From Clostridium_Z sp040797585 (GTDB lineage: Bacteria > Bacillota > Clostridia > Clostridiales > Clostridiaceae): 5,410 nucleotides of DNA. Location of the stretch: assembly GCF_040797585.1 (NCBI RefSeq), contig NZ_JBFNEO010000190.1, positions 1 through 5,410 of the forward strand, given 5' to 3'. Of the stretch, positions 1 through 5,050 are shown piece after piece (position 1 is the stretch's first letter; each line of letters begins with the position of its first letter). Under the pieces are notes generated by a model. The model was not told the origin of the DNA. It ran no database searches and was given only the letters and a program-made list of their open reading frames with translations. Position numbers and translations under genes: made by a program.

Positions 1-2
1 GT

Positions 3-86
3 AGAAAGTACAGGAATAATATTGAAAAAGATGTTATTATACATAAATTTGGAGGGGAATTAAATGAAAAGCTAAGAAGTTTTTAA
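3..86 (+). CDS. Possible 3' end of an upstream gene (partial, unidentified)
   Basis: An open frame enters from the left edge and runs 27 codons to a TAA at 84-86. The predicted tail ends in KFGGELNEKLRSF and is rich in Lys, Glu, Asn and Ile, as expected for a real protein in this A+T-rich genome. I do not recognise a family from so short a piece. Points against it: no terminator hairpin follows the stop, and a second frame from position 1 is also open to 63, so an open frame here could be chance. It may also be the tail of a decaying gene, since the same frame reopens for 22 codons after the stop. Confidence 0.3.
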   Translation, partial: RKYRNNIEKDVIIHKFGGELNEKLRSF

Positions 87-141
87 GGCAAAATTATAGG
101 GTTTTTAGACTTAAATAGGGAAAGGTACAAAAGAAGAAACT

Positions 142-189
142 TAAGTTATCGCTGAATAAGTTATAGATAAGATTGAGAATTCGTATAAT
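142..189 (+). promoter_or_regulatory. Candidate promoter region of the first MCP gene, with direct repeats
   Basis: A perfect sigma-A -10 hexamer, TATAAT, lies at 184-189. The spacing for a -35 element (161-166, TTATAG) matches the TTGACA consensus poorly, and there is no TGn extension. An 8-bp direct repeat, TAAGTTAT, occurs at 142-149 and 157-164, and the second copy overlaps the -35 position. A perfect -10 with a weak -35 and upstream direct repeats is the usual form of an activator-dependent promoter, but in such A+T-rich DNA each part could be chance. Transcription would start near 196. Confidence 0.35.
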
Positions 190-191
190 AA

Positions 192-227
192 TGCTGTAGA
201 TCTAAGGGAAGTTTTAGATCTACAGCA
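192..227. promoter_or_regulatory. 14-bp inverted repeat in the leader of the first MCP gene
   Basis: TGCTGTAGATCTAA (192-205) and its exact reverse complement (214-227) are separated by 8 nt. No T-run follows on the plus strand (AAAATGG comes next), so it is not an intrinsic terminator for plus-strand transcription. It overlaps the start point expected from the -10 at 184-189. It could therefore be a repressor operator, or a stem-loop at the 5' end of the mRNA that protects it from decay. The symmetry is plain; the function is inferred. Confidence 0.55.
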
Positions 228-267
228 AAATGGAATAAGAATAAATTTACAGTTTAAGGAGAAGTTT

Positions 268-2265
268 ATGAAAAAATTTAAAGGCATAACAGGACAATTA
301 ATAATAAGAGGTGTAGGATTAGTACTTATGATAAGTTTAGTTCTATCAATAAGTGCTTACTTTATAAGTAGAGATAGTCTTATAAAAAATTCAGAAGCCT
401 TACTTAAAGAATTTTCTAAGGAAGCGGCACAAAATATACAGTCTACTTTAGTAGCTAATCAAAGAATAGTAGAAACTTTATCCATGTCAAAAGTCCTACA
501 AAGTGATTCTTATTCTTTAGAGGAGAAGCTTAGTGTACTTCAAGAAAATCAAGATAGATACAAACATAAGAAAATTAGAATAGTAGATCTACAAGGAAAC
601 ACTAGGGGGACTGATGGGTCATCAACAAATATAAGTGACAGAGATTATTTTCAAGAAGCCTTAAAAGGAAATTCTTATATTTCAGATCCTTTTTACAGTA
701 AAATAGATAATACATTAGAAATGGCTTATAGTGCTCCTATTAAAGAAAATGGTAATATAAAAGGAGTAGTTGTAATTATAAGAGAAGGAAGCGACTTTTC
801 AGATATATCTAATAAGATAAAGTTTGGAGAAACAGGAAGTGCTTACATAATAAATAGTAAGGGTACAGTTATAGCTCATAACAACAAGGAATTAGTTGAG
901 AAAATGGACAATACCATGGAAGAGGCTAAGACTGATAAGAGCTTAGAAGTTTTAGCAGGGATTGAAAGAAAGATGGCTGATGGACAAAGTGGGATAGGGG
1001 AGTATGAATATAATGGAAAACAAAAGTATATAGGATATGCTCCTATATCTTTAACAGGATGGTCTATTGGTGTAAATGTTGAAGAGAATGATATGTTATC
1101 AGGTCTTGATAGTTTAGTAAGAACATTGACTTTATTAACCTTAGCTGCTGCCTTTATAGGTATAGTATTAAGCTACCTTGTGGCGAATAAGATAGGTAAT
1201 AGACTTAATAAGGTTAAAGAAAGTGTAAAAGTATTAGCTACAGGAGACTTTACTTTAAATGAAATAAAAGATATTAAAAAAGACGAAATTGGTGAAATAT
1301 ACATAGCTGTTGAGGAAACAAAAAAAGCAGTGGGAGATATGATAAGTTCTATAAAAAATACTTCCTACAATGTAGAAGAGCAGTCAGCTAGTCTTGCAGC
1401 TCTTTCAGAAGAATTTGTATCATCTATTCAGAGTATAAGTGCAGCTATACAAGAGGCAGCAGTAGGGAATTCAAAACAGTCTGATGAGCTTCTTCAAATA
1501 AATACAGTGCTCTCAGTTTTCGATACTAAGATGAATAATACTTTAAATGAAGTAGTTAGTGTTAATTCCATGGCGGAAGACATAAGTGAGAAAGCCGAAA
1601 AAAGTAACGGAGATATGGCATCTCTTGCAAGGTCAATGGCTAATTTAAGTAACTCATTTAAGGAATTTGTTACATCTATAAATACCATGAAGGATAATAT
1701 AAAAACTGTAAATGATATAACTACTATGATAAACAGTATCGCGGAACAAACTAATCTTCTAGCCTTAAATGCAGCAATTGAAGCAGCAAGGGCAGGAGAA
1801 TCAGGAAGAGGATTTACAGTAGTTGCAGAGGAGATAAGAAAGCTTGCGGAGAAGAGTAAAGAATCCTCTCAAAATATATCTAGGGTAATAGAGAATGTGT
1901 TAAGTGAAACTGATAATATAGTAGATAAGAGTGATTCTATAAGTAATGATCTTTCAGAAGGCATAGGAAATATAGAAAGTGCCATAATGTCATTTAATGA
2001 TATATCAGACTTGGTTATGGACATAGTGCCTAAGATAACCACAATTAATAATGATTCAAAGGATGTGGTGGAAGATAAGAATGATATAGTAGAGAAACTT
2101 GAAAATGCTACTGCTATATCAGAAGAAATAGCTGCCACCACAGAAGAGGTAGCTGCATCAGCGCAGGAACTTGGAGCATCTAGTGATGAAGTGGCTAATG
2201 CATCATCAAATCTTCAAGGGCTTGTAGAGGATGTTAAAATTAATATAGATAAATTTAAGATTTAA
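268..2265 (+). CDS. Methyl-accepting chemotaxis protein, dCache-HAMP-MCP signal type (MCP1)
   Basis: This is a transmembrane chemoreceptor of 665 residues. It binds a ligand, or a ligand-carrying protein, outside the cell and controls the kinase CheA through CheW, and so flagellar rotation. TM1 is about residues 11-33, the extracellular double-Cache sensor about 36-280 (RDYFQEAL at 125-132, AYSAPI 153-158, membrane-proximal lobe 188-272 with GYAPISLTGWS), TM2 about 284-306 and HAMP about 305-359 (DEIGEI 339-344). The signalling coiled coil fills the rest, with the highly conserved tip IAEQTNLLALNAAIEAARAG at 491-510. Likely adaptation sites are the Glu/Gln pairs at 381-382, 395-396, 619-620, 626-627 and 633-634, in the Ala/Ser-rich setting used by CheR, CheB and CheD. 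There is no C-terminal NWETF-type CheR tether. The length and long cytoplasmic hairpin resemble Bacillus McpB. AAGGAG at 256-261, 6 nt before ATG, fixes the start. The ligand cannot be predicted: the amino-acid-binding dCache motif is not clearly present (Tyr at 127 where that motif has Trp). Confidence 0.97.
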   Translation: MKKFKGITGQLIIRGVGLVLMISLVLSISAYFISRDSLIKNSEALLKEFSKEAAQNIQSTLVANQRIVETLSMSKVLQSDSYSLEEKLSVLQENQDRYKHKKIRIVDLQGNTRGTDGSSTNISDRDYFQEALKGNSYISDPFYSKIDNTLEMAYSAPIKENGNIKGVVVIIREGSDFSDISNKIKFGETGSAYIINSKGTVIAHNNKELVEKMDNTMEEAKTDKSLEVLAGIERKMADGQSGIGEYEYNGKQKYIGYAPISLTGWSIGVNVEENDMLSGLDSLVRTLTLLTLAAAFIGIVLSYLVANKIGNRLNKVKESVKVLATGDFTLNEIKDIKKDEIGEIYIAVEETKKAVGDMISSIKNTSYNVEEQSASLAALSEEFVSSIQSISAAIQEAAVGNSKQSDELLQINTVLSVFDTKMNNTLNEVVSVNSMAEDISEKAEKSNGDMASLARSMANLSNSFKEFVTSINTMKDNIKTVNDITTMINSIAEQTNLLALNAAIEAARAGESGRGFTVVAEEIRKLAEKSKESSQNISRVIENVLSETDNIVDKSDSISNDLSEGIGNIESAIMSFNDISDLVMDIVPKITTINNDSKDVVEDKNDIVEKLENATAISEEIAATTEEVAASAQELGASSDEVANASSNLQGLVEDVKINIDKFKI

Positions 2266-2267
2266 TT

Positions 2268-2313
2268 ATTAGGGTATATGGGATAGACACCATATACCCT
2301 AATCCTATTTTTT
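2268..2313 (+). terminator. Intrinsic terminator after MCP1
   Basis: A perfect 14-bp stem (2268-2281 with 2290-2303; arm ATTAGGGTATATGG) and an 8-nt loop are followed within 5 nt by six T residues (2308-2313). It begins 2 nt after the stop codon. It should end the MCP1 transcript and so separate the two receptor genes. Confidence 0.93.
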
Positions 2314-2358
2314 ATAAAAAGCAAAAAATATACAGAAAAAAATAAATTTTCTAAAGAA

Positions 2359-2387
2359 TTGATAAAAATCGACGACTATATTATCAT
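2359..2387 (+). promoter_or_regulatory. Candidate sigma-A promoter for the MCP2 leader
   Basis: TTGATA (2359-2364) and TATCAT (2382-2387) each match the consensus at five of six bases and are spaced by exactly 17 nt. The site lies just beyond the MCP1 terminator. A start near 2394 would give MCP2 a 5' leader of about 480 nt carrying both structured repeats. A second perfect -10-like TATAAT at 2400-2405 has no good -35. This is the best promoter match between the two genes, but it was judged by eye only. Confidence 0.5.
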
Positions 2388-2412
2388 ATGTTTACTACAT
2401 ATAATATAAATT

Positions 2413-2442
2413 TAGTAATAAAAAATGAGGCTTTTATTACTA
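2413..2442 (+). other. Simple hairpin early in the MCP2 leader
   Basis: An 11-bp perfect inverted repeat (TAGTAATAAAA at 2413-2423, complement at 2432-2442) has an 8-nt loop, AATGAGGC. It would lie about 20 nt into the transcript from the proposed promoter. The stem is mostly A-U and no T-run follows, so it is not a terminator. It may be a leader fold or chance in A+T-rich DNA. Confidence 0.4.
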
Positions 2443-2476
2443 TCAGGTATCTAGAAAAATAAAGAGTCAAAGGTTA

Positions 2477-2507
2477 TGAGAATAGGTGAATAATTTATCT
2501 ATTCTTA
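2477..2507 (+). other. Second hairpin in the MCP2 leader
   Basis: AGAATAGGTGAAT (2479-2491) pairs with ATTTATCTATTCT (2493-2505) in a stem containing two G-U pairs, extendable by a further T-A and G-U pair at the base. The innermost pairs must open to form a loop. The G-U pairs make the fold better as RNA than as a DNA palindrome. There is no T-run. It lies about 40 nt upstream of the first structured repeat and could be part of the same regulatory leader. Confidence 0.4.
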
Positions 2508-2545
2508 GTCACTTGATATTAAATCAGTAGATATATAGTTTAATT

Positions 2546-2673
2546 TATCTGATGGCTAGGAACTGTAACACCCTCCCTCTTAAAAGGTAGGGGATAACAG
2601 TTGCTACGCCCCTAGATTAACTTATCTAACCTTCAGATGGTTGAAAAAACACCATCTGAAGGTAGATTCGTTC
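2546..2673 (+). repeat. Structured repeat, copy 1 (riboswitch- or attenuator-like)
   Basis: This is the first of three copies of a roughly 125-130 nt unit. Its 5' half folds by simple pairing: P1 CTAGG (2556-2560) with CCTAG (2611-2615), P2 AACTGT (2561-2566) stacked directly on it with ACAGTT (2597-2602), and an inner C-rich/G-rich hairpin around TTAAAA (2575-2592). An 8-nt single strand, GCTACGCC (2603-2610), is left on the 3' side. The 3' half is a terminator-like hairpin (separate entry). By hand alignment it differs from copy 2 by 8 substitutions and one 2-nt gap, with 50 nt (2594-2643) identical. Conserved unpaired bases followed by a terminator is the layout of a riboswitch, but I recognise no known class. 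A MITE-like mobile repeat is an alternative. Confidence 0.8.
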
Positions 2674-2680
2674 TATCTTA
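2624..2680 (+). terminator. Terminator-like hairpin of repeat copy 1
   Basis: The stem runs from ATCTA at 2624 to AGAT ending at 2667, with 17 bp and one bulged A (2629). Its core, CCTTCAGATGGT, pairs with ACCATCTGAAGG across a 9-nt loop. The tail, TCGTTCTATCTT, is U-rich but broken by C, G and A, so termination may be partial. The arm base ATCTA (2624-2628) can instead pair with TAGAT (2613-2617), which overlaps the 3' strand of P1. That gives a possible switch between the upstream fold and the foot of the terminator. Confidence 0.6.
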
Positions 2681-2802
2681 TGGCTAGGAGCTGTAACACC
2701 CTCATCCTCTTAAAAGGTGGGGTATAACAGTTGCTACGCCCCTAGATTAACTTATCTAACCTTCAGATGGTTGGAAAAACACTACCTGAAGGAAGATTCG
2801 TT
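2674..2802 (+). repeat. Structured repeat, copy 2, in direct tandem with copy 1
   Basis: This copy follows copy 1 with no spacer, giving a head-to-tail period of 128 nt. P1 CTAGG/CCTAG is kept. P2 reads AGCTGT against ACAGTT, so one A-U pair becomes a G-U pair and pairing survives. The inner hairpin carries a 2-nt insertion (AT) but keeps TCTTAAAAGGT. GCTACGCC and the 50-nt block at 2724-2773 match copy 1 exactly. The copy ends 74 nt before the MCP2 start codon. The order (leader, two units each with its own hairpin, then gene) suggests serial control of MCP2, though recent duplication of an inert repeat would look the same. Confidence 0.8.
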
Positions 2803-2806
2803 TTAT
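2754..2806 (+). terminator. Terminator-like hairpin of repeat copy 2
   Basis: The stem has the same left arm as copy 1 but a diverged right arm (ACTACCTGAAGG). It keeps CCTTCAG/CTGAAGG, then has an A-C mismatch and a G-U pair, so it is weaker than the copy 1 hairpin. Its tail, TCGTTTTAT (2798-2806), has a better T-run (four in a row). It is the last terminator-like hairpin before MCP2, so if it works its read-through would set MCP2 expression. Confidence 0.5.
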
Positions 2807-2863
2807 AAGAAGTTAGAATATATAAATCTATTGACTATTTATTTTTATAGATGTCGTAATGCT

Positions 2864-2870
2864 AAGGAGG
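2864..2870 (+). promoter_or_regulatory. Ribosome binding site that fixes the MCP2 start
   Basis: AAGGAGG at 2864-2870 lies 6 nt before the ATG at 2877. An in-frame ATG at 2859 lies upstream of this site and would place the ribosome binding site inside the coding sequence, so 2877 is the real start. The same 6-nt spacing is used by MCP1. Confidence 0.9.
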
Positions 2871-2876
2871 GAGAAA

Positions 2877-4874
2877 ATGGGTAAACTTAAAGGAATAAAA
2901 AAAGAGCTTATGATAAACAGCTTAGTCCTAGTAATTTTATTAAGTTTAAGTCTTTCACTAGGTGCATATTTCATAAGTAAGGAAAGTCTAACAACAAATT
3001 CACAAATACTTTTAAAGGAGTTTGCAAAAGAAGCAGCAGCAAATTTACAATCAACTTTAGATGGAAACCTTAAAATAGCAGAGACTTTATCTATGACTAA
3101 GGCAGTTAAGGATGAAACCCTTTCCATGGATGAAAAGCTAAATGTACTACAAGAAAACCAAGATAAGTATAGTCACAAAATGGTGGGAATAGCAGACTTA
3201 GACGGTAGATATATAGCTACTGGAGGAATGGATGTAAATATAAGAGAAAGAGATTATTTCCAAGAAGCTTTAAAGGGAAAATCTTATGTATCTGATCCTT
3301 TTTTAAGTAAAGTGGATAATAGTTTAGAAGTAGCATATAGTGCTCCTATAAAATCTGGAGATAGTATAACAGGAGTATTGGTAGTTATAAGAGACGGAAA
3401 TGATTTTTCAACTATATCAAACAAAATAAAATTTGGACAATCAGGAAGTGCTTATATAATTAATGGTGAAGGAACAGTTATTGCCCACAATAATAAAGAA
3501 TTAGTTGAAAAAATGGATAATACCATGGAGGATGCTAAAACTGATAAGAGTCTAGAGCCTTTAGCAAAGATTGAAAAGCGTATGGTTAGTGGGGAAGCTG
3601 GGGTAGGAGAATATAACTATGGTGACCAACATAAGTTTATAGGTTATGCACCTATACCATTAACAGGATGGTCTATTGCTATAAATGCAGAAGAAAGAGA
3701 TATGCTATCAGGATTAGGTAACCTTGTAAATACACTAATGGTATTAACTTTAGTAGCAGTAATATTAGGGCTACTTTTAGGTTATGTTGTATCTACTAGA
3801 ATAGGTAGGAGACTTAATAATGTTAAGGATAGTGTTAAGCTATTGGCAACAGGAGATTTTACCCTTAATGAAATAAAGGATATAAAAAGAGACGAAATTG
3901 GCGAAATATATATAGCTGTAGAGGATACAAAAAAATCAGTAGGAGAGATGATAAATTCTGTCAAAAATACTTCTTATAATGTGGAAGATCAAGCAACAAG
4001 TCTTGCGGCTTTATCAGAGGAGTTTGTGTCTTCTATTCAAAGTATAAGCTCCGCTATACAAGAGTCAGCATCTGGTAATTCAAAGCAATCTGAGGAATTA
4101 CTTCAGATAAATAACGTTCTTTTAGTATTTGATGATAAAATGAATAATACTTTAAATGAAATAGTTAAAATGAATTCTATGGCTGATGATATAAGTGGTA
4201 AGGCTGAGAAGAGCAATGGAGATATGGAATCCCTTGCAAGATCTATGGCAACCTTAAGTAGTTCATTTAATGAGTTTGTGACATCTATAAATACCATGAA
4301 GAATAACATAAAGACTGTAAATGATATAACAACTATGATAAATAGTATTGCAGAGCAGACTAATCTTTTAGCTTTAAATGCAGCAATTGAAGCTGCAAGA
4401 GCAGGAGAGGCAGGACGAGGATTTACAGTAGTTGCGGAAGAGATAAGAAAACTTGCGGAACAGAGTAAGGAATCATCTCAAGATATATCAAAGGTAATAG
4501 ATAATGTATTAAATGAAACAGAAGATATAGTAGGTAAGAGTAACTTAATGAGTGAGGATTTATCAAATGGAATAGGAAATATAGAGAATGCTATAACATC
4601 CTTTAAAGATATATCAGAACTAGTTATGGATATATCACCTAAAATAAATACTATTAATAAAGACTCTAAGGATATGGTAGAGGATAAAAACAATATAGTA
4701 TTAATGCTTGAAAATGCTACTGCCATATCAGAAGAAATAGCAGCAACTACAGAAGAAGTGGCTGCATCAGCACAGGAACTTGGGGCATCAAGTGATGAGG
4801 TAGCTAGAGCTTCAGCAAACCTTCAAGATCTTACGGAAGATGTTAAAAATCAAGTAGATAAATTTAAACTTTAA
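2877..4874 (+). CDS. Methyl-accepting chemotaxis protein, dCache-HAMP-MCP signal type (MCP2)
   Basis: This second chemoreceptor has 665 residues from the ATG at 2877 and aligns with MCP1 without a gap. The domains match: TM1 about 11-33, double-Cache sensor about 36-280 (RDYFQEAL 125-132, AYSAPI 153-158, GYAPIPLTGWS 256-266), TM2 about 284-306, HAMP about 305-359, and a signalling coiled coil with tip IAEQTNLLALNAAIEAARAG at 491-510. Adaptation-site Glu/Gln pairs are at 381-382, 395-396, 619-620, 626-627 and 633-634; there is no CheR-tether pentapeptide. By hand count it is about 73% identical to MCP1, with change concentrated in the sensor. The sharpest spot is residues 111-120, where 8 of 10 differ, just before RDYFQEAL. 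It probably joins the same CheA/CheW arrays with a different or shifted ligand range. The extra in-frame ATG at 2859 is rejected on ribosome-binding-site position and on the exact length match to MCP1. Confidence 0.97.
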   Translation: MGKLKGIKKELMINSLVLVILLSLSLSLGAYFISKESLTTNSQILLKEFAKEAAANLQSTLDGNLKIAETLSMTKAVKDETLSMDEKLNVLQENQDKYSHKMVGIADLDGRYIATGGMDVNIRERDYFQEALKGKSYVSDPFLSKVDNSLEVAYSAPIKSGDSITGVLVVIRDGNDFSTISNKIKFGQSGSAYIINGEGTVIAHNNKELVEKMDNTMEDAKTDKSLEPLAKIEKRMVSGEAGVGEYNYGDQHKFIGYAPIPLTGWSIAINAEERDMLSGLGNLVNTLMVLTLVAVILGLLLGYVVSTRIGRRLNNVKDSVKLLATGDFTLNEIKDIKRDEIGEIYIAVEDTKKSVGEMINSVKNTSYNVEDQATSLAALSEEFVSSIQSISSAIQESASGNSKQSEELLQINNVLLVFDDKMNNTLNEIVKMNSMADDISGKAEKSNGDMESLARSMATLSSSFNEFVTSINTMKNNIKTVNDITTMINSIAEQTNLLALNAAIEAARAGEAGRGFTVVAEEIRKLAEQSKESSQDISKVIDNVLNETEDIVGKSNLMSEDLSNGIGNIENAITSFKDISELVMDISPKINTINKDSKDMVEDKNNIVLMLENATAISEEIAATTEEVAASAQELGASSDEVARASANLQDLTEDVKNQVDKFKL

Positions 4875-4878
4875 ACCC

Positions 4879-4924
4879 TAGGACATATGATCTTAAAGTG
4901 TTAAGAATCATATGTCCTAATTTT
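4879..4924 (+). terminator. Intrinsic terminator after MCP2
   Basis: TAGGACATATGAT (4879-4891) pairs perfectly with ATCATATGTCCTA (4907-4919). The stem extends by CTTA/TAAG past a bulged A, leaving a 6-nt loop. Four T residues follow at 4921-4924. It begins 5 nt after the MCP2 stop codon. Its T-run overlaps the first base of the third structured repeat. Confidence 0.88.
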
Positions 4925-5048
4925 ATCTTATAGTTACCAACTGTAATACCACAATTCTCTTAAAAGGTGGAGGATAACAGTTGCTACGCCCCTAGATTAA
5001 GTCACCCTAACCTTCAGATGGCATCTGAAGGTTAGGGTGACTTCTATT
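4924..5048 (+). repeat. Structured repeat, copy 3 (diverged)
   Basis: This copy starts in the T-run of the MCP2 terminator. It shares 29 identical nt with copy 1 (4972-5000 with 2592-2620), including GCTACGCC and ACAGTT, plus the block CTAACCTTCAGATGG (5007-5021). P2 (AACTGT 4939-4944 with ACAGTT 4977-4982) is intact and TCTTAAAAGGT is kept. The 5' strand of P1 has changed from CTAGG to TTACC and no longer pairs simply with CCTAG. The copy is therefore either a variant or partly decayed. No gene follows within the window, so what it would control lies beyond the right edge, if anything. Confidence 0.75.
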
Positions 5049-5050
5049 TA
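4999..5050 (+). terminator. 22-bp terminator-like hairpin of repeat copy 3
   Basis: The arm at 4999-5020 (starting AAGTCACCC, ending CAGATG) is exactly complementary to 5022-5043, with one unpaired G between; the innermost pairs must open to make the loop. The tail, CTATTTATT, is U-rich but interrupted. Compared with copies 1 and 2 the outer arms are different sequence on both sides (GTCACCC with GGGTGAC), so pairing is kept although the bases changed. It may also act as a second stop for read-through from MCP2. Confidence 0.7.

Noticed and set aside
160..267. Open frame continuous with MCP1 upstream of its ATG
   Set aside because: It contains no ATG, GTG or TTG start, and the AAGGAG at 256-261 clearly serves the ATG at 268.
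1494..2141. Minus-strand open frames inside the receptor genes
   Set aside because: They are Ser/Ile/Leu-rich mirror frames of the conserved plus-strand coiled-coil coding sequence and have no supporting context.
2352..2380. Possible motility sigma factor (SigD) promoter, TAAA plus GACGACTATA
   Set aside because: The -10 part matches the CCGATAT-type consensus poorly, whereas a sigma-A pair with 17-nt spacing overlaps the same place.
2425..2454. Nine-codon frame in the MCP2 leader (MRLLLLSGI), possible leader peptide
   Set aside because: There is no ribosome binding site ahead of it, it overlaps a hairpin, and it lacks a run of a single regulatory amino acid codon other than common Leu codons.
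2552..2590. Short peptide frame inside repeat copy 1 (MARNCNTLPLKR)
   Set aside because: A 2-nt gap shifts the frame in copy 2 and the ATG is lost in copy 3. There is no ribosome binding site, so the repeat is conserved as nucleic acid rather than peptide.
2546..2802. CRISPR array or integron attC sites
   Set aside because: The units are 128 nt, directly abutting with no unique spacers, and lack the GTTRRRY/RYYYAAC core sites of attC.
2831..2860. TTGACT as a -35 for a promoter right before MCP2
   Set aside because: No acceptable -10 lies 16-18 nt downstream, and the start would fall at or past the ribosome binding site.
2859..2876. Upstream in-frame ATG adding six residues (MLRREK) to MCP2
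   Set aside because: The AAGGAGG site at 2864-2870 lies inside this extension and is ideally placed for the ATG at 2877, which also gives exactly the length of MCP1.
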